Below, one piece after another: positions 1 through 6,326 of a stretch of DNA of 7,372 bases; the stretch's first letter is position 1; every line of letters starts with the position of its first letter. The translations under genes and the position numbers were made by a program. This DNA is from JAZDLM01 sp043801895. Its GTDB lineage: Bacteria > Patescibacteriota > Kazan-3B-28. The DNA lies in NCBI GenBank assembly GCA_043801895.1, contig JAZDLM010000060.1:1-7372 (forward strand), given 5' to 3'. The notes under the pieces are model-generated. The model saw only the letters and a program-made list of their open reading frames with translations. It did no database searches and was not told where the DNA came from.

Positions 1-687
1 GGGCTCAGTCCAGAAACTTTGCAATACGCCAATAAATTAAGCGGCAACTCGCTCAGCGCCAATCAGGCACTCAAAATTCCAGCGATTGACGGTATTTTCA
101 TTAAAATCCAACGCAATGACACGCTGTCTTCTCTGGCAAAGAAATATCATGTCAGTGTTGATGACATTGTTAAATATAACGGCCTCCAAAAAGATCAACC
201 TATCTTCTCGGGCCAGGAGATCCTTGTCCCTGGTGTAGTGGTCCCTAAACAAACTGCCAGCGCCAATCGATATGCTCCTTCGGCTGGTAGCGTGCCCTCC
301 TACAGTACTTCCGGCGGAGCCGGTCAGTTCATTTGGCCGACCCAGACCCCAACTCACTTTATTTCACAGGGTTATAGTGGCCGCCACCGCGCGCTTGATC
401 TTAACCGATTAAACGGCTGGGCGATTTACGCCTCCGCCAGCGGGATCGTGCGGACCTACTCTACCCGTGGAGGCTACGGCAACTACATCGATATCAACCA
501 CGGGAATGGTTGGGTTACTCGCTATGGCCACCTAAGCGAATTTAAAGTCAAATCGGGCGACTATGTTCAACAGGGGCGGCTAATCGCCATTATGGGCTCG
601 ACCGGCCGCTCAAGCGGCCCACACTTGCACTTTGAGATCCGCGCTAACGGCCAGCCCGCCAACCCGCTGAGCTATTTACCCCGTTAG
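1..687 (+). CDS. LysM domain M23 family peptidoglycan endopeptidase (5' end missing)
   Basis: The frame is open from the first base of the window, so the true start lies to the left; the TTG at 19 is not a credible start. Counting from base 1, residues 1-30 look like the end of one LysM repeat, and residues 33-78 form a full LysM with the NDTLSSLAKKY signature and a closing ILVPG. A Ser/Gly/Pro linker follows, then a C-terminal M23 (lysostaphin-like) domain. All zinc and catalytic positions are visible: H129 and D133 (H-x3-D), H177 in YGHLS, and H208/H210 in HLHFEIR. The family cuts peptide cross-links in peptidoglycan outside the membrane, and LysM holds the enzyme on the glycan. The signal or anchor part would be in the missing N-terminus. 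The next gene begins about 100 bases on, in the same direction. Confidence 0.93.
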   Translation, partial: GLSPETLQYANKLSGNSLSANQALKIPAIDGIFIKIQRNDTLSSLAKKYHVSVDDIVKYNGLQKDQPIFSGQEILVPGVVVPKQTASANRYAPSAGSVPSYSTSGGAGQFIWPTQTPTHFISQGYSGRHRALDLNRLNGWAIYASASGIVRTYSTRGGYGNYIDINHGNGWVTRYGHLSEFKVKSGDYVQQGRLIAIMGSTGRSSGPHLHFEIRANGQPANPLSYLPR

Positions 688-788
688 AGGTAGGCCATTT
701 TAGATGACCGTAAGCTCTAACCGGGGTTTGCCACCATGATTACAACGATTCTCCTACCCCTCTGGGCTTGCCGCCAAATCGCACCGAC

Positions 789-1601
789 ATGCTAACCATC
801 AAACAGTCGCTTACTGCCGCATATCGCTATTTAGCGGAGAATCTTCTCTTTCTTTTAATGGTGGCGGGCTCTACGCTTTGGTACTATTACCGGTCTTCCG
901 GGTCCTCCGTAACACAAGCAGACAACCTGACATACTGGACTTACACGGCGGTGGGGGGAATCTGGGAAAGTGCGCTTAAGCATCCGCTTGCCAGTGTCAT
1001 TACCCTGACGCTCGGTATCGCTTTGCAGACGCTGATCGGGCTGTACTTGGCCTATGGTCTTAGAGATATGTTTAAAAAGGTAACGTTGCGGCGAGCCATT
1101 CTGCTAAAAGCTTTTGCGATTAGCGATTACGCTTGGCTTTTATCTGTCACGTTGTTAATCTATATCGTTTTTGGGGTCATCGCCGTGAGCGCATACGCGC
1201 CAGCTTATAACTTGTGGCATCAACTAGGAGCTGATTATTCAGTGGCACTACTGACCACTTTCTTAATCCTTTTCCCGCTATATTACCTCTTAATCTCAGT
1301 CAGTAGTTTTGTCGCAGTCATACCCTCTAGCCCTAAAGTCAAAACTGGAGCGCTTCTACGCCTGTTGCGCCCGCGACCGATAGCCGTTCTATATGCCTTT
1401 TATACTGTCCGGATAGCGGCTGAAGCATTTTTGTTGTTACTCGCTCCCTGGCTCAGCGTACGCCTAGGGAATCCCGTATTTGGAATTGTGTTAGCGGTAA
1501 TAATTCTGGCGTTTCCTCTATCCTACTTGCGCGCCGTGAGCTTCCAGGTACGGCTGAATACTTTCAAGGGTGACCCTCTGGCGAAGGGTTACTTTAGCTA
1601 A
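789..1601 (+). CDS. six-helix integral membrane protein of unknown function
   Basis: I do not recognise this family. The 270-residue product is strongly hydrophobic with about six membrane segments, roughly at residues 17-36, 68-92, 113-138, 155-182, 199-222 and 230-252. Short basic stretches between them (KKVTLRR, LLRLLRPRP) suggest inside-positive loops. No catalytic motif stands out. The ATG at 789 is preferred; an in-frame TTG at 768 would add seven residues (MPPNRTD) with no better ribosome site. Neither start has a clear Shine-Dalgarno. A 19-codon ORF (ATG 736) ends across the 789 start codon, but it also has no ribosome site. The stop codon lies two bases before a 140-bp inverted repeat. 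It could be co-transcribed with the M23 gene upstream. Confidence 0.8.
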   Translation: MLTIKQSLTAAYRYLAENLLFLLMVAGSTLWYYYRSSGSSVTQADNLTYWTYTAVGGIWESALKHPLASVITLTLGIALQTLIGLYLAYGLRDMFKKVTLRRAILLKAFAISDYAWLLSVTLLIYIVFGVIAVSAYAPAYNLWHQLGADYSVALLTTFLILFPLYYLLISVSSFVAVIPSSPKVKTGALLRLLRPRPIAVLYAFYTVRIAAEAFLLLLAPWLSVRLGNPVFGIVLAVIILAFPLSYLRAVSFQVRLNTFKGDPLAKGYFS

Positions 1602-1602
1602 A

Positions 1603-1742
1603 CCCCGTCGAGCAAATTGCGTTAGCCAATTAGGGAATCGCTTGCTTGGGTTAGCATTGTCTGACCCCGACTTGTCGGGGGAGTTTGCGTTAAGACCCAG
1701 AAAGGGCGATTCCCTATTTTGGGTAGCAATTTGTGAGCGGGG
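1603..1742. repeat. 140-bp imperfect long inverted repeat
   Basis: The two halves are complementary over most of their length. CCCCG (1603-1607) pairs with CGGGG (1738-1742), CAAATTGC (1613-1620) with GCAATTTG (1726-1733), and TAGGGAATCGC (1631-1641) with the perfect 11-bp complement at 1706-1716. The tip is CCCCGAC-TT-GTCGGGG (1665-1680). The gaps between arms also pair partly. It starts right after the stop codon of the membrane protein gene. It could be a MITE-like remnant, a structured 3'/5' untranslated RNA, or a folded single-strand recombination substrate; the sequence alone does not decide. No flanking target duplication is visible. Confidence 0.8.
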
Positions 1743-1746
1743 TGCC

Positions 1747-1789
1747 CTTTTGGCGCCACCGTTTTGGGCAAGCAAAATGGTGGCAAAAG
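1747..1789. repeat. stem-loop with 11-bp core and 5-bp outer stem
   Basis: GCCACCGTTTT (1755-1765) pairs with AAAATGGTGGC (1774-1784) around an 8-base loop, with one G-T pair. The stem continues as CTTTT (1747-1751) with AAAAG (1785-1789) after a 3-base bulge. It is the second of three consecutive hairpins before the tyrosine recombinase gene. There is no T-tract, so it does not look like a Rho-independent terminator. Confidence 0.8.
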
Positions 1790-1791
1790 TA

Positions 1792-1812
1792 TGGCCGGCT
1801 TTCAGCCGGCCA
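1792..1812. repeat. 9-bp perfect G/C-rich hairpin just upstream of the recombinase start
   Basis: GGCCGGCT (1793-1800) and AGCCGGCC (1804-1811) pair perfectly around TTC, and T1792-A1812 adds a pair. It ends four bases before the preferred ATG at 1817, where a Shine-Dalgarno would normally sit. If transcribed, it would occlude or replace the ribosome site. A start at ATG 1835 would be less affected. Confidence 0.82.
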
Positions 1813-1816
1813 AAAT

Positions 1817-2758
1817 ATGTCGCACAATGTAGACATGCCTTCGGGATTAAAACAATACATTCAAGATTTTCTCGACCATCTTGAGGTCGAGAAAAATCGC
1901 AGCCCGAAAACTCTGGAGAATTATAATCACTATCTCCAGCGGTTTAGCAAATTTGCGAGCGAGTCTGGCCAGACTTCCCTCTCGCCCGCTGGCATCACTC
2001 TACCGCTAGTCCGCAAGTATCGCTTGTATCTTAATCGCGCTACCGATTCTCATGACGAGCCATTAAAACTTCCCACCCAGAATTATCACATTATCGCCTT
2101 GCGAGCTTTCTTAAAGTTTCTAGCTAAGCAAGACATCAAAACGCTGTCAGCGGAAAAAATCGAGCTGGGGAAAACCCCTCAGCGCACGGTGGACTTTCTA
2201 GAAGCCGACGAGATGGCAGACCTGCTCGATGCCGTGCCTAACACTAACAAGCTGTCGGACTTGCGCGACGCGGCAATCTTGGAAACTTTATTTTCTACTG
2301 GTCTCCGCGTCTCCGAGCTCTGCAACTTAACTCGGGACAAAATTAATCTTGAGCGAGGCGAGTTTATGGTTCGCGGAAAAGGCAACAAGCCTCGAATTGT
2401 CTTTCTGTCCTATGATGCCAAGGCTGCTATCAACGCCTACTTAACCAAGCGCGAGGACAATAACAACTTTGTATTCATCTCGCATGGGGTTAACTCAGAC
2501 GAGCAATCGCTTACTCCGCGTAGTATTCAGCGAATCATCGCTAAGTATGCGATTAGAGCCGGGATCGTAAAAAAAGTGACACCACATACCTTGCGCCACT
2601 CCTACGCTACCGATTTGCTGATCAATGGCGCCGACATCCGCTCCGTTCAAGCTTTACTTGGCCATTCTTCCATCACCACCACTCAGGTTTACACCCACAT
2701 CACAAACAGACAACTAAAGGAGGTCCATCGAGCCTTCCACAGCCGCAAGCGCAAATAA
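1817..2758 (+). CDS. XerC/XerD-like tyrosine recombinase
   Basis: The 313-residue product is the usual length for Xer recombinases. An N-terminal SAM-like core-binding domain (about residues 10-105, containing NRSPKTLENYNHYLQRF) is followed by the catalytic domain. From ATG 1817 the catalytic set is complete: R164 in STGLRVSEL, K188 in RGKGNKP, H257 and R260 in HTLRHSYAT, H283 in LGHSS, and the nucleophile Y292 in TQVYTH. The enzyme cuts and rejoins DNA through a 3'-phosphotyrosine; Xer members resolve chromosome dimers at dif, but element-borne integrases look alike. ATG 1835 is an alternative start. The frame is open back to GTG 1733, but that would translate two hairpins and is unlikely. 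There is no clear Shine-Dalgarno at either ATG. It converges on recO with a 4-base gap. Housekeeping Xer versus an integrase acting on nearby hairpins cannot be settled here. Confidence 0.93.
   Translation: MSHNVDMPSGLKQYIQDFLDHLEVEKNRSPKTLENYNHYLQRFSKFASESGQTSLSPAGITLPLVRKYRLYLNRATDSHDEPLKLPTQNYHIIALRAFLKFLAKQDIKTLSAEKIELGKTPQRTVDFLEADEMADLLDAVPNTNKLSDLRDAAILETLFSTGLRVSELCNLTRDKINLERGEFMVRGKGNKPRIVFLSYDAKAAINAYLTKREDNNNFVFISHGVNSDEQSLTPRSIQRIIAKYAIRAGIVKKVTPHTLRHSYATDLLINGADIRSVQALLGHSSITTTQVYTHITNRQLKEVHRAFHSRKRK
1867..1895. repeat. 11-bp perfect inverted repeat inside the recombinase gene
   Basis: TTTTCTCGACC (1867-1877) and GGTCGAGAAAA (1885-1895) are exact complements around a 7-base spacer, within the N-terminal codons of the recombinase (FLDHLEVEK). 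It could be an mRNA hairpin or a dyad operator; chance is possible. Confidence 0.6.
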
Positions 2759-2762
2759 TCAA

Positions 2763-3512
2763 CTAGCCACCCAGCTCATCTAGCACTGACAGCGATTTGG
2801 GCCTTACCTCCAGCACATATTCCATCGAGTCTGACATCACTGCCGAAACTTGTTGTAATACATCGAGGCTGGCCGTAATCTTGGTCGCTTCTTCCAGTGG
2901 GTAGCGTTGTAATATCCGCAAAAATTTTAGCGTGTTCTCGGAAATCGACCGCGCGAAATCATCTTGCGCTCTTTTTGCTCCCTGCAATATCCCGCCCAAT
3001 CGTGCACTGAAGCTGAGATCATCACCCGGCGCAAGCGGACTGTCATCGGTCGCGCATTTATACAATTCCGGTGAGTAGCCCAGCATCAGCAACATTTTCA
3101 TCTCAAAATAACTTTTTACTACTCCCGAATTGGTATCGTGGTTTTTGATGTAATGCAACATCTCCCGCAACAACTCAAAACTTCCGGGAACCTCTTGGGT
3201 TTCCTCAATCAATTTATCCGCCAGCTCGCACAAGTAATACATTAGGCCGATCCGCTCCAGCGGCGTGTCATTGCCCACGAACCGCTCGATAGTGCTGGCC
3301 GCCGTTACAATATCCAAATTCCGCCCTTCAGCCAGCATCAGTTCATTGTAGCAAAACATATCGGCGAAACCGACCAGCTTAGCACGCGGTCGTCGTACGC
3401 CTTTGGCAACTACCCGGATCTTACCTCGGTCGCGAGTCAGGATGGTTAAAAGCTTATCGGCCTCCCCGAAATTTAGCTTGCGAATAATGATCCCCGAGGT
3501 CTTAATAGTCAC
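2763..3512 (-). CDS. recO: DNA repair protein RecO
   Basis: The 249-residue product fits RecO. An N-terminal OB-fold (residues 1-80) carries the family opening SGIIIRKLNFGEADKLLTI, then RGKIRVVAKGVRRPRA. A helical C-terminal part includes LMYYLCELADKLIEE and the RLGGIL stretch at 171-176. RecO anneals SSB-coated single strands and, with RecR, loads RecA at gaps in the RecF pathway. In many RecO proteins a zinc ribbon sits before RLGG; here only C153 remains of the cysteine pairs (YKCATDDSPL), so zinc binding is probably lost. The start is GTG at 3512, with GAGG/GGAG 2-5 bases upstream; no in-frame ATG lies nearby. The gene is convergent with the recombinase and divergent from the adenosyltransferase. 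Confidence 0.93.
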   Translation of the reverse strand: MTIKTSGIIIRKLNFGEADKLLTILTRDRGKIRVVAKGVRRPRAKLVGFADMFCYNELMLAEGRNLDIVTAASTIERFVGNDTPLERIGLMYYLCELADKLIEETQEVPGSFELLREMLHYIKNHDTNSGVVKSYFEMKMLLMLGYSPELYKCATDDSPLAPGDDLSFSARLGGILQGAKRAQDDFARSISENTLKFLRILQRYPLEEATKITASLDVLQQVSAVMSDSMEYVLEVRPKSLSVLDELGG

Positions 3513-3607
3513 TACTCCCTCATCTTAGCAAATAAAAAAGCGGGTCATTCACCCCCTAACCCAACTCTGGTAGGATAAGCTGTTATACCCCCTGAGCCCA
3601 CCCAAGA

Positions 3608-4168
3608 ATGGAGGAGCCCAAAATCTATACTCGGAAAGGTGATTTCGGCGCCACCAGCCTGCCAACCGGCGAGCGAGTTAGCAAATCCAACCTGCGGGTG
3701 CAGACTTACGGCACTATCGATGAGTTAAACGCTTGGCTGGGCACTGCCAAGGCTTCCGCGCGACATTCGGATATCAAAAAATTGTTGGGGCGAATTCAAA
3801 TCAAACTTATGACCATCGCTTCATTATTGGCGTCAAAAGCTGCCACCCTCGAAGCGTCCGCGGACGAGCGACCGTTAGCAATTTCCGAGGCAGATGTCGT
3901 CGGGCTAGAGCGCTGCATCGATTACTTCAACTTGCGCCTGCCTCATATTTCAAACTTCATTGTGCCTGGGCAAAACCAATCCAGCGCGCTGCTGGATGTA
4001 GCGCGCACTGTTTGCCGCCGAGCTGAGCGCATGGTAGTGGAGCTATCTGAGTCCGAAATTGTTGATCCAATATTAAGAAAGTTTTTAAATCGCCTGGCCG
4101 ATTTATTATTTGTGCTCGAACGCGCGGAATATCATTTCGCTAACTTCTCGGATAAATTCTGGAAATAA
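3608..4168 (+). CDS. PduO-type ATP:cob(I)alamin adenosyltransferase
   Basis: The 186-residue product has the PduO/MMAB family pattern: IYTRKGDFGATSLPTGERV (residues 6-24) for ATP binding, VQTYGTIDELNAWLG (31-45), FIVPGQ (117-122), ARTVCRRAERMV (131-142) and LNRLADLLFVLER (159-171). The family is a trimeric five-helix bundle that transfers the adenosyl group of ATP to cob(I)alamin, making coenzyme B12 for adenosylcobalamin enzymes such as class II ribonucleotide reductase. The usual PGG in the FxLPGG motif reads PGQ here. The ATG at 3608 is the only nearby conventional start. A GGAGGAG lies just downstream of it (3610-3616), at the right distance for AUC at 3623, where many relatives begin (MKIYT-like); AUC initiation is only a remote possibility. 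A TGTTATAC at 3581-3588 may be a -10 element. No other cobalamin gene is in the window. Confidence 0.94.
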   Translation: MEEPKIYTRKGDFGATSLPTGERVSKSNLRVQTYGTIDELNAWLGTAKASARHSDIKKLLGRIQIKLMTIASLLASKAATLEASADERPLAISEADVVGLERCIDYFNLRLPHISNFIVPGQNQSSALLDVARTVCRRAERMVVELSESEIVDPILRKFLNRLADLLFVLERAEYHFANFSDKFWK

Positions 4169-4190
4169 ATGATTTGAGCCTAGATATGAT

Positions 4191-4220
4191 GATGGCCTGG
4201 TCGCGAACGACCAGGCCATC
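4191..4220. terminator. perfect 13-bp hairpin between convergent genes
   Basis: GATGGCCTGGTCG (4191-4203) pairs exactly with 4208-4220 around the loop CGAA. It lies 22 bases after the adenosyltransferase stop and 24 bases beyond the stop of the converging minus-strand gene, as expected for a bidirectional terminator or a 3'-end stabiliser. Neither side has a T-tract, so intrinsic termination would be weak. Confidence 0.55.
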
Positions 4221-4244
4221 TGATTGACGGTACAAAGTAAGACG

Positions 4245-5399
4245 CTACTCTCCTGCGGTAGCCGGTGCATCGTGGTACTGGATCTTGAGTCCGGCCTTAA
4301 CCGTTTCGAGGATGGTAGGCAGAGTCAGCTGGGACGGAGGTGCATCGTGAGTCTCAGACCCGTTCAGCACCATAGCCCGGTTCTCTGAGAGATACCAGGC
4401 CAGGTCCCAGGCAGATTTTCCGACCACCCGCAATTCCTCGCGAGTGCACGACAGCTGACCCTCGCGGGCCAGGATCTCTTCCCGCCGGAGCGAGGCTGCG
4501 ACTTCCGTCAAGTCAATCAGCCCGTCGCCGTTGTGCTGGGCAGTAAAGACCTGATGGAACCCCGTGCCGGGATTCCTCTGGACCAGTATGTCCAGCCCGC
4601 TCTTGGCTAGGGCCAGAAAACAGTAGGGGTTATCGGTCTCGATCACCCCGACTGTGAAATTGCGGCCGCTCTGCGTCTCAACGAGCTCGCAGGTTTTGAG
4701 TAGCGAGTTGATCATTTCTCTCGCTCGCTCGCGCATCGTCCGCTCAGCTACCTGGATGTCGTGAGCCCGCATCATCCAGCGTTTCGCCTCGTCCTCGCCA
4801 TCGAGAATGGCGATGATCGTGCAGAGACTTTCAGCGGCCAGCACCTTGGCCGTGACCCGCGAACCGAGGCCCGCGCTGTCGCCAGCCAGTTGCGACTGAA
4901 ATAGCGGATGCCTACGATCGTTGGCGGCGTAGCAGGAGGCGGCTTCAAGCCACTGCTCCAGCGCATACATCGCCCACTTGACGGTCGAGGCCTGATCGAT
5001 GTTTGCCCGATGCGCCGCCTTGATCAAGCGGCTGAGGCTCGTGAAATCAGTATCAACAGCTTGGCTGTCAACCATCGATACAAACTTCACCAACCGAAGT
5101 ACCCCAGGGCAGTCCATTATCCCGAGGCTCTGCGCCACCAGAGCGGTAGCGCAGTCCGCTGTAGCGGAGCCCTTGAGGCGGGAGGGGTGTTCGTCGAACT
5201 CGCCGCCCCCCATGCCGATCATGATCAGATCGCTCTCCGAGGCGTGGTGGTTCAGCCAACCCGACCCGGCGAACATAATGATCAACAGCACGCCAGCCAC
5301 CTCATCGAGGTGGGGACGATCGTGGGTCATGAATGTAAGTTCGCGACCCGAACAACGCTGGGATTCCAGCGCAATGCGGAACGACCGCAATGCAAACAC
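4245..5399 (-). CDS. MYG1/UPF0160-like (DHH-type phosphoesterase relative) protein
   Basis: The 384-residue product resembles the MYG1 (UPF0160) family. Near the N-terminus, THDRPHLDE (residues 25-33: H26, H30, D32, E33) matches the metal-binding H-F-H-x-D-E block of that family, with one residue fewer between the histidines. GMGGGEFDEHP (62-72) matches the second block, which in MYG1 reads roughly GGxYDxxxxxDHH. A helical middle and a C-terminal part with FLALAKSGLDILVQRNPGTG (261-280) follow. Eukaryotic MYG1 is a 3'-5' RNA exonuclease; the bacterial role is unknown. GTG 5399 is chosen because a strong AGGAGGG (5414-5408) sits eight bases upstream. The first 23 residues are unlike the family, and ATG 5330 (M24) would fit the fold but has no ribosome site. 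Third codon positions look richer in G/C than in the neighbouring genes. Confidence 0.72.
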   Translation of the reverse strand: MFALRSFRIALESQRCSGRELTFMTHDRPHLDEVAGVLLIIMFAGSGWLNHHASESDLIMIGMGGGEFDEHPSRLKGSATADCATALVAQSLGIMDCPGVLRLVKFVSMVDSQAVDTDFTSLSRLIKAAHRANIDQASTVKWAMYALEQWLEAASCYAANDRRHPLFQSQLAGDSAGLGSRVTAKVLAAESLCTIIAILDGEDEAKRWMMRAHDIQVAERTMRERAREMINSLLKTCELVETQSGRNFTVGVIETDNPYCFLALAKSGLDILVQRNPGTGFHQVFTAQHNGDGLIDLTEVAASLRREEILAREGQLSCTREELRVVGKSAWDLAWYLSENRAMVLNGSETHDAPPSQLTLPTILETVKAGLKIQYHDAPATAGE

Positions 5400-5407
5400 G
5401 GCGTTAT

Positions 5408-5414
5408 CCCTCCT
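5408..5414 (-). promoter_or_regulatory. strong Shine-Dalgarno of the MYG1-like gene
   Basis: On the minus strand AGGAGGG is followed by eight bases and then GTG at 5399. It is the best ribosome site in the window and decides the start of that gene in favour of 5399 over the ATG at residue 24. Confidence 0.8.
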
Positions 5415-5490
5415 GTAGGGTGTGAGGATTGCGAGAATACAGAAAAAGTTGGAAAGGTAGAAAACTGACCTGGCCTTGAGCCATTCTTTA

Positions 5491-5520
5491 TATTGTACTG
5501 CTAAACCCGAAAAAAGTCAA
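5491..5520 (-). promoter_or_regulatory. near-consensus sigma70-type promoter
   Basis: On the minus strand TTGACT (5520-5515) and TACAAT (5497-5492) are separated by exactly 17 bases, each matching consensus at five of six positions. The predicted transcription start is near 5485, giving a leader of about 85 bases before GTG 5399. The promoter sits immediately after the terminator of the upstream minus-strand gene, so the MYG1-like gene is probably transcribed on its own. Confidence 0.8.
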
Positions 5521-5540
5521 TCCCAGAGCGGATTTACCCC

Positions 5541-5588
5541 CATAACAAAAGGCCGAGCAGCTCCAGGGGTAGACTGGATACTGCTCGG
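5541..5588 (-). terminator. Rho-independent terminator of the 136-residue protein gene
   Basis: Read on the minus strand, CCGAGCAG (5588-5581) pairs with CTGCTCGG (5560-5553). An inner TCCAG/CTGGA stem (5578-5574 with 5566-5562) extends the hairpin, and it is followed by CCTTTTGTTATG. It begins about 25 bases after the stop codon at 5612. Confidence 0.85.
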
Positions 5589-5611
5589 GGGATGAATCGT
5601 CCGAGGGAGGA

Positions 5612-6022
5612 TCATGCCGGCCAGAGCTCGGGGCACGACATCCCCTGACCACGCAGAGCCTTCACTAAAACTCTGAGTGACTGCTCCTTGGTACTAATTT
5701 CCGCATCGGCCTGCACTCTCCCCGCGTCTAGCGCCAATACTAATTGGCGTCGATTGTTGAGGTGAGTAATGAAAGTGAATCCGATCTCCCCAAGTTCAGT
5801 ATCACTTATGATGTACCCCTGCTGCTGTTGCGAAGCTACGACACCGTGTAGATTAATCAATGCCAACTCCGCATCACGCAGTAAGCCTTTGTAGCGAATA
5901 ATTTCGGGGCCAGCCAACTCTTCCCAAATCGATCGGAGCTCAGCGATTGCCTGCTGCCAATCCCGATGTGCTTGAGCTAAGTTAGCTTGAGCAGCCGCTA
6001 AATCGCCTGGTGCACTATCCAT
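5612..6022 (-). CDS. hypothetical protein with helical, Ala/Gln-rich N-terminal half
   Basis: I do not recognise this 136-residue protein. Residues 5-65 are rich in Ala, Gln, Leu and Glu (LAAAQANLAQAHRDWQQAIA and on) and look like an alpha-helical, possibly coiled-coil, segment; QQQQ follows at about 64-67. The C-terminal half (ISDTELGEIGFTFITHL) looks mixed alpha/beta. There is no signal peptide or membrane segment in this form. ATG 6022 is preferred because AGGTAGGTGA (6039-6030) lies seven bases upstream. A TTG at 6085 would add MIRLLFYVWIKPVSPKVGDEP, but it has no ribosome site, and its TTGATT could instead be a -35 box. The gene has its own terminator downstream. A tRNA terminator lies upstream, so it is probably a single-gene unit. 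Confidence 0.68.
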   Translation of the reverse strand: MDSAPGDLAAAQANLAQAHRDWQQAIAELRSIWEELAGPEIIRYKGLLRDAELALINLHGVVASQQQQGYIISDTELGEIGFTFITHLNNRRQLVLALDAGRVQADAEISTKEQSLRVLVKALRGQGMSCPELWPA

Positions 6023-6108
6023 CGGTTCGTCACCTACCTTTGGACTAACTGGCTTTATCCAAACATAAAACAGTAGCCGAATCAAGCGGTCGCTCTATCC
6101 GGAGCCTG

Positions 6109-6133
6109 AACAAAACCGCCCCAATGGGCGTTT
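6109..6133 (-). terminator. Rho-independent terminator after the nested tRNA locus
   Basis: On the minus strand CGCCC (6130-6126) and GGGCG (6121-6117) form a stem around ATTG, followed by GTTTTGTT. It begins eight bases after the encoded CCA of the outer tRNA (6139). It therefore suggests that both halves of the outer tRNA and the inner tRNA are made as one transcript. Confidence 0.72.
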
Positions 6134-6179
6134 CTGTTTGGTGGGCGCACCTGGAATCGAACCAGGGACCTCAGTCTTA

Positions 6180-6312
6180 CCCGCCTGCCAAAACCTGTCT
6201 GAAAATTTGGTGGTGGGTGAGGGAGGGATTGAACCTCCGACTTCTGTCTTATCAGGACAGCGTTCTACCACTGAACTACTCACCCAAATTTTCAGTTTGT
6301 ACGGCGGGCAGG
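6180..6312 (-). other. 133-nt structured insertion in the anticodon loop, carrying a tRNA
   Basis: The insertion starts CCTGCCCGCC (6312-6303) and ends GGCAGGCGGG (6189-6180). These ends pair at nine of ten positions, with one T-G pair and one C-A mismatch. Inside lies a second perfect 10-bp stem, CTGAAAATTT (6295-6286) with AAATTTTCAG (6208-6199), which directly brackets the inner tRNA. It is far too small for a group I or II intron and carries no ORF of its own. The anticodon-loop junction is a 4x3 internal loop, not an archaeal bulge-helix-bulge. Confidence 0.72.
6211..6285 (-). tRNA. tRNA-Ile(GAU), complete, nested inside another tRNA
   Basis: This is a full cloverleaf on the minus strand. 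Acceptor GGGTGAG (6285-6279) pairs 7/7 with CTCACCC (6221-6215). D-arm is GTTC-AGTGGTA-GAAC. Anticodon arm is CTGTC-CTGATAA-GACAG with U33, anticodon GAU and A37. Variable loop is AAGTC. T-arm is GGAGG-TTCAATC-CCTCC. Discriminator A and encoded CCA (6213-6211) follow. It reads AUC/AUU isoleucine codons. It lies entirely within the anticodon-loop insertion of the outer tRNA, whose reconstructed anticodon loop is the same CTGATAA, while the two bodies differ elsewhere. Confidence 0.94.
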
Positions 6313-6326
6313 TCAGGACTGCGCTC

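Noticed and set aside
736..795. 19-codon leader ORF whose stop overlaps the 789 start codon
   Set aside because: No Shine-Dalgarno and no recognisable peptide; a chance overlap is likely.
1603..1742. Integron attC site
   Set aside because: No matching RYYYAAC/GTTRRRY core-site pair was found at the arms, and the neighbouring recombinase lacks anything that marks it as IntI.
1570..1884. Overlapping ORFs on both strands across the hairpin block
   Set aside because: They are open only because the inverted repeats are G/C-rich; they have no ribosome site, and they overlap the recombinase and membrane protein genes.
2715..2722. Perfect Shine-Dalgarno (AAGGAGGT) near the end of the recombinase gene
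   Set aside because: No start codon and ORF follow at a suitable distance; the gene ends and recO lies on the other strand.
4908..5468. Plus-strand ORFs opposite the MYG1-like gene
   Set aside because: Shadow frames of a G/C-rich gene; the minus strand has promoter, Shine-Dalgarno and family motifs.
6180..6312. Group I intron in the tRNA anticodon loop
   Set aside because: Only 133 nt, over half of it a tRNA; there is no room for the catalytic core, and no intron ORF.
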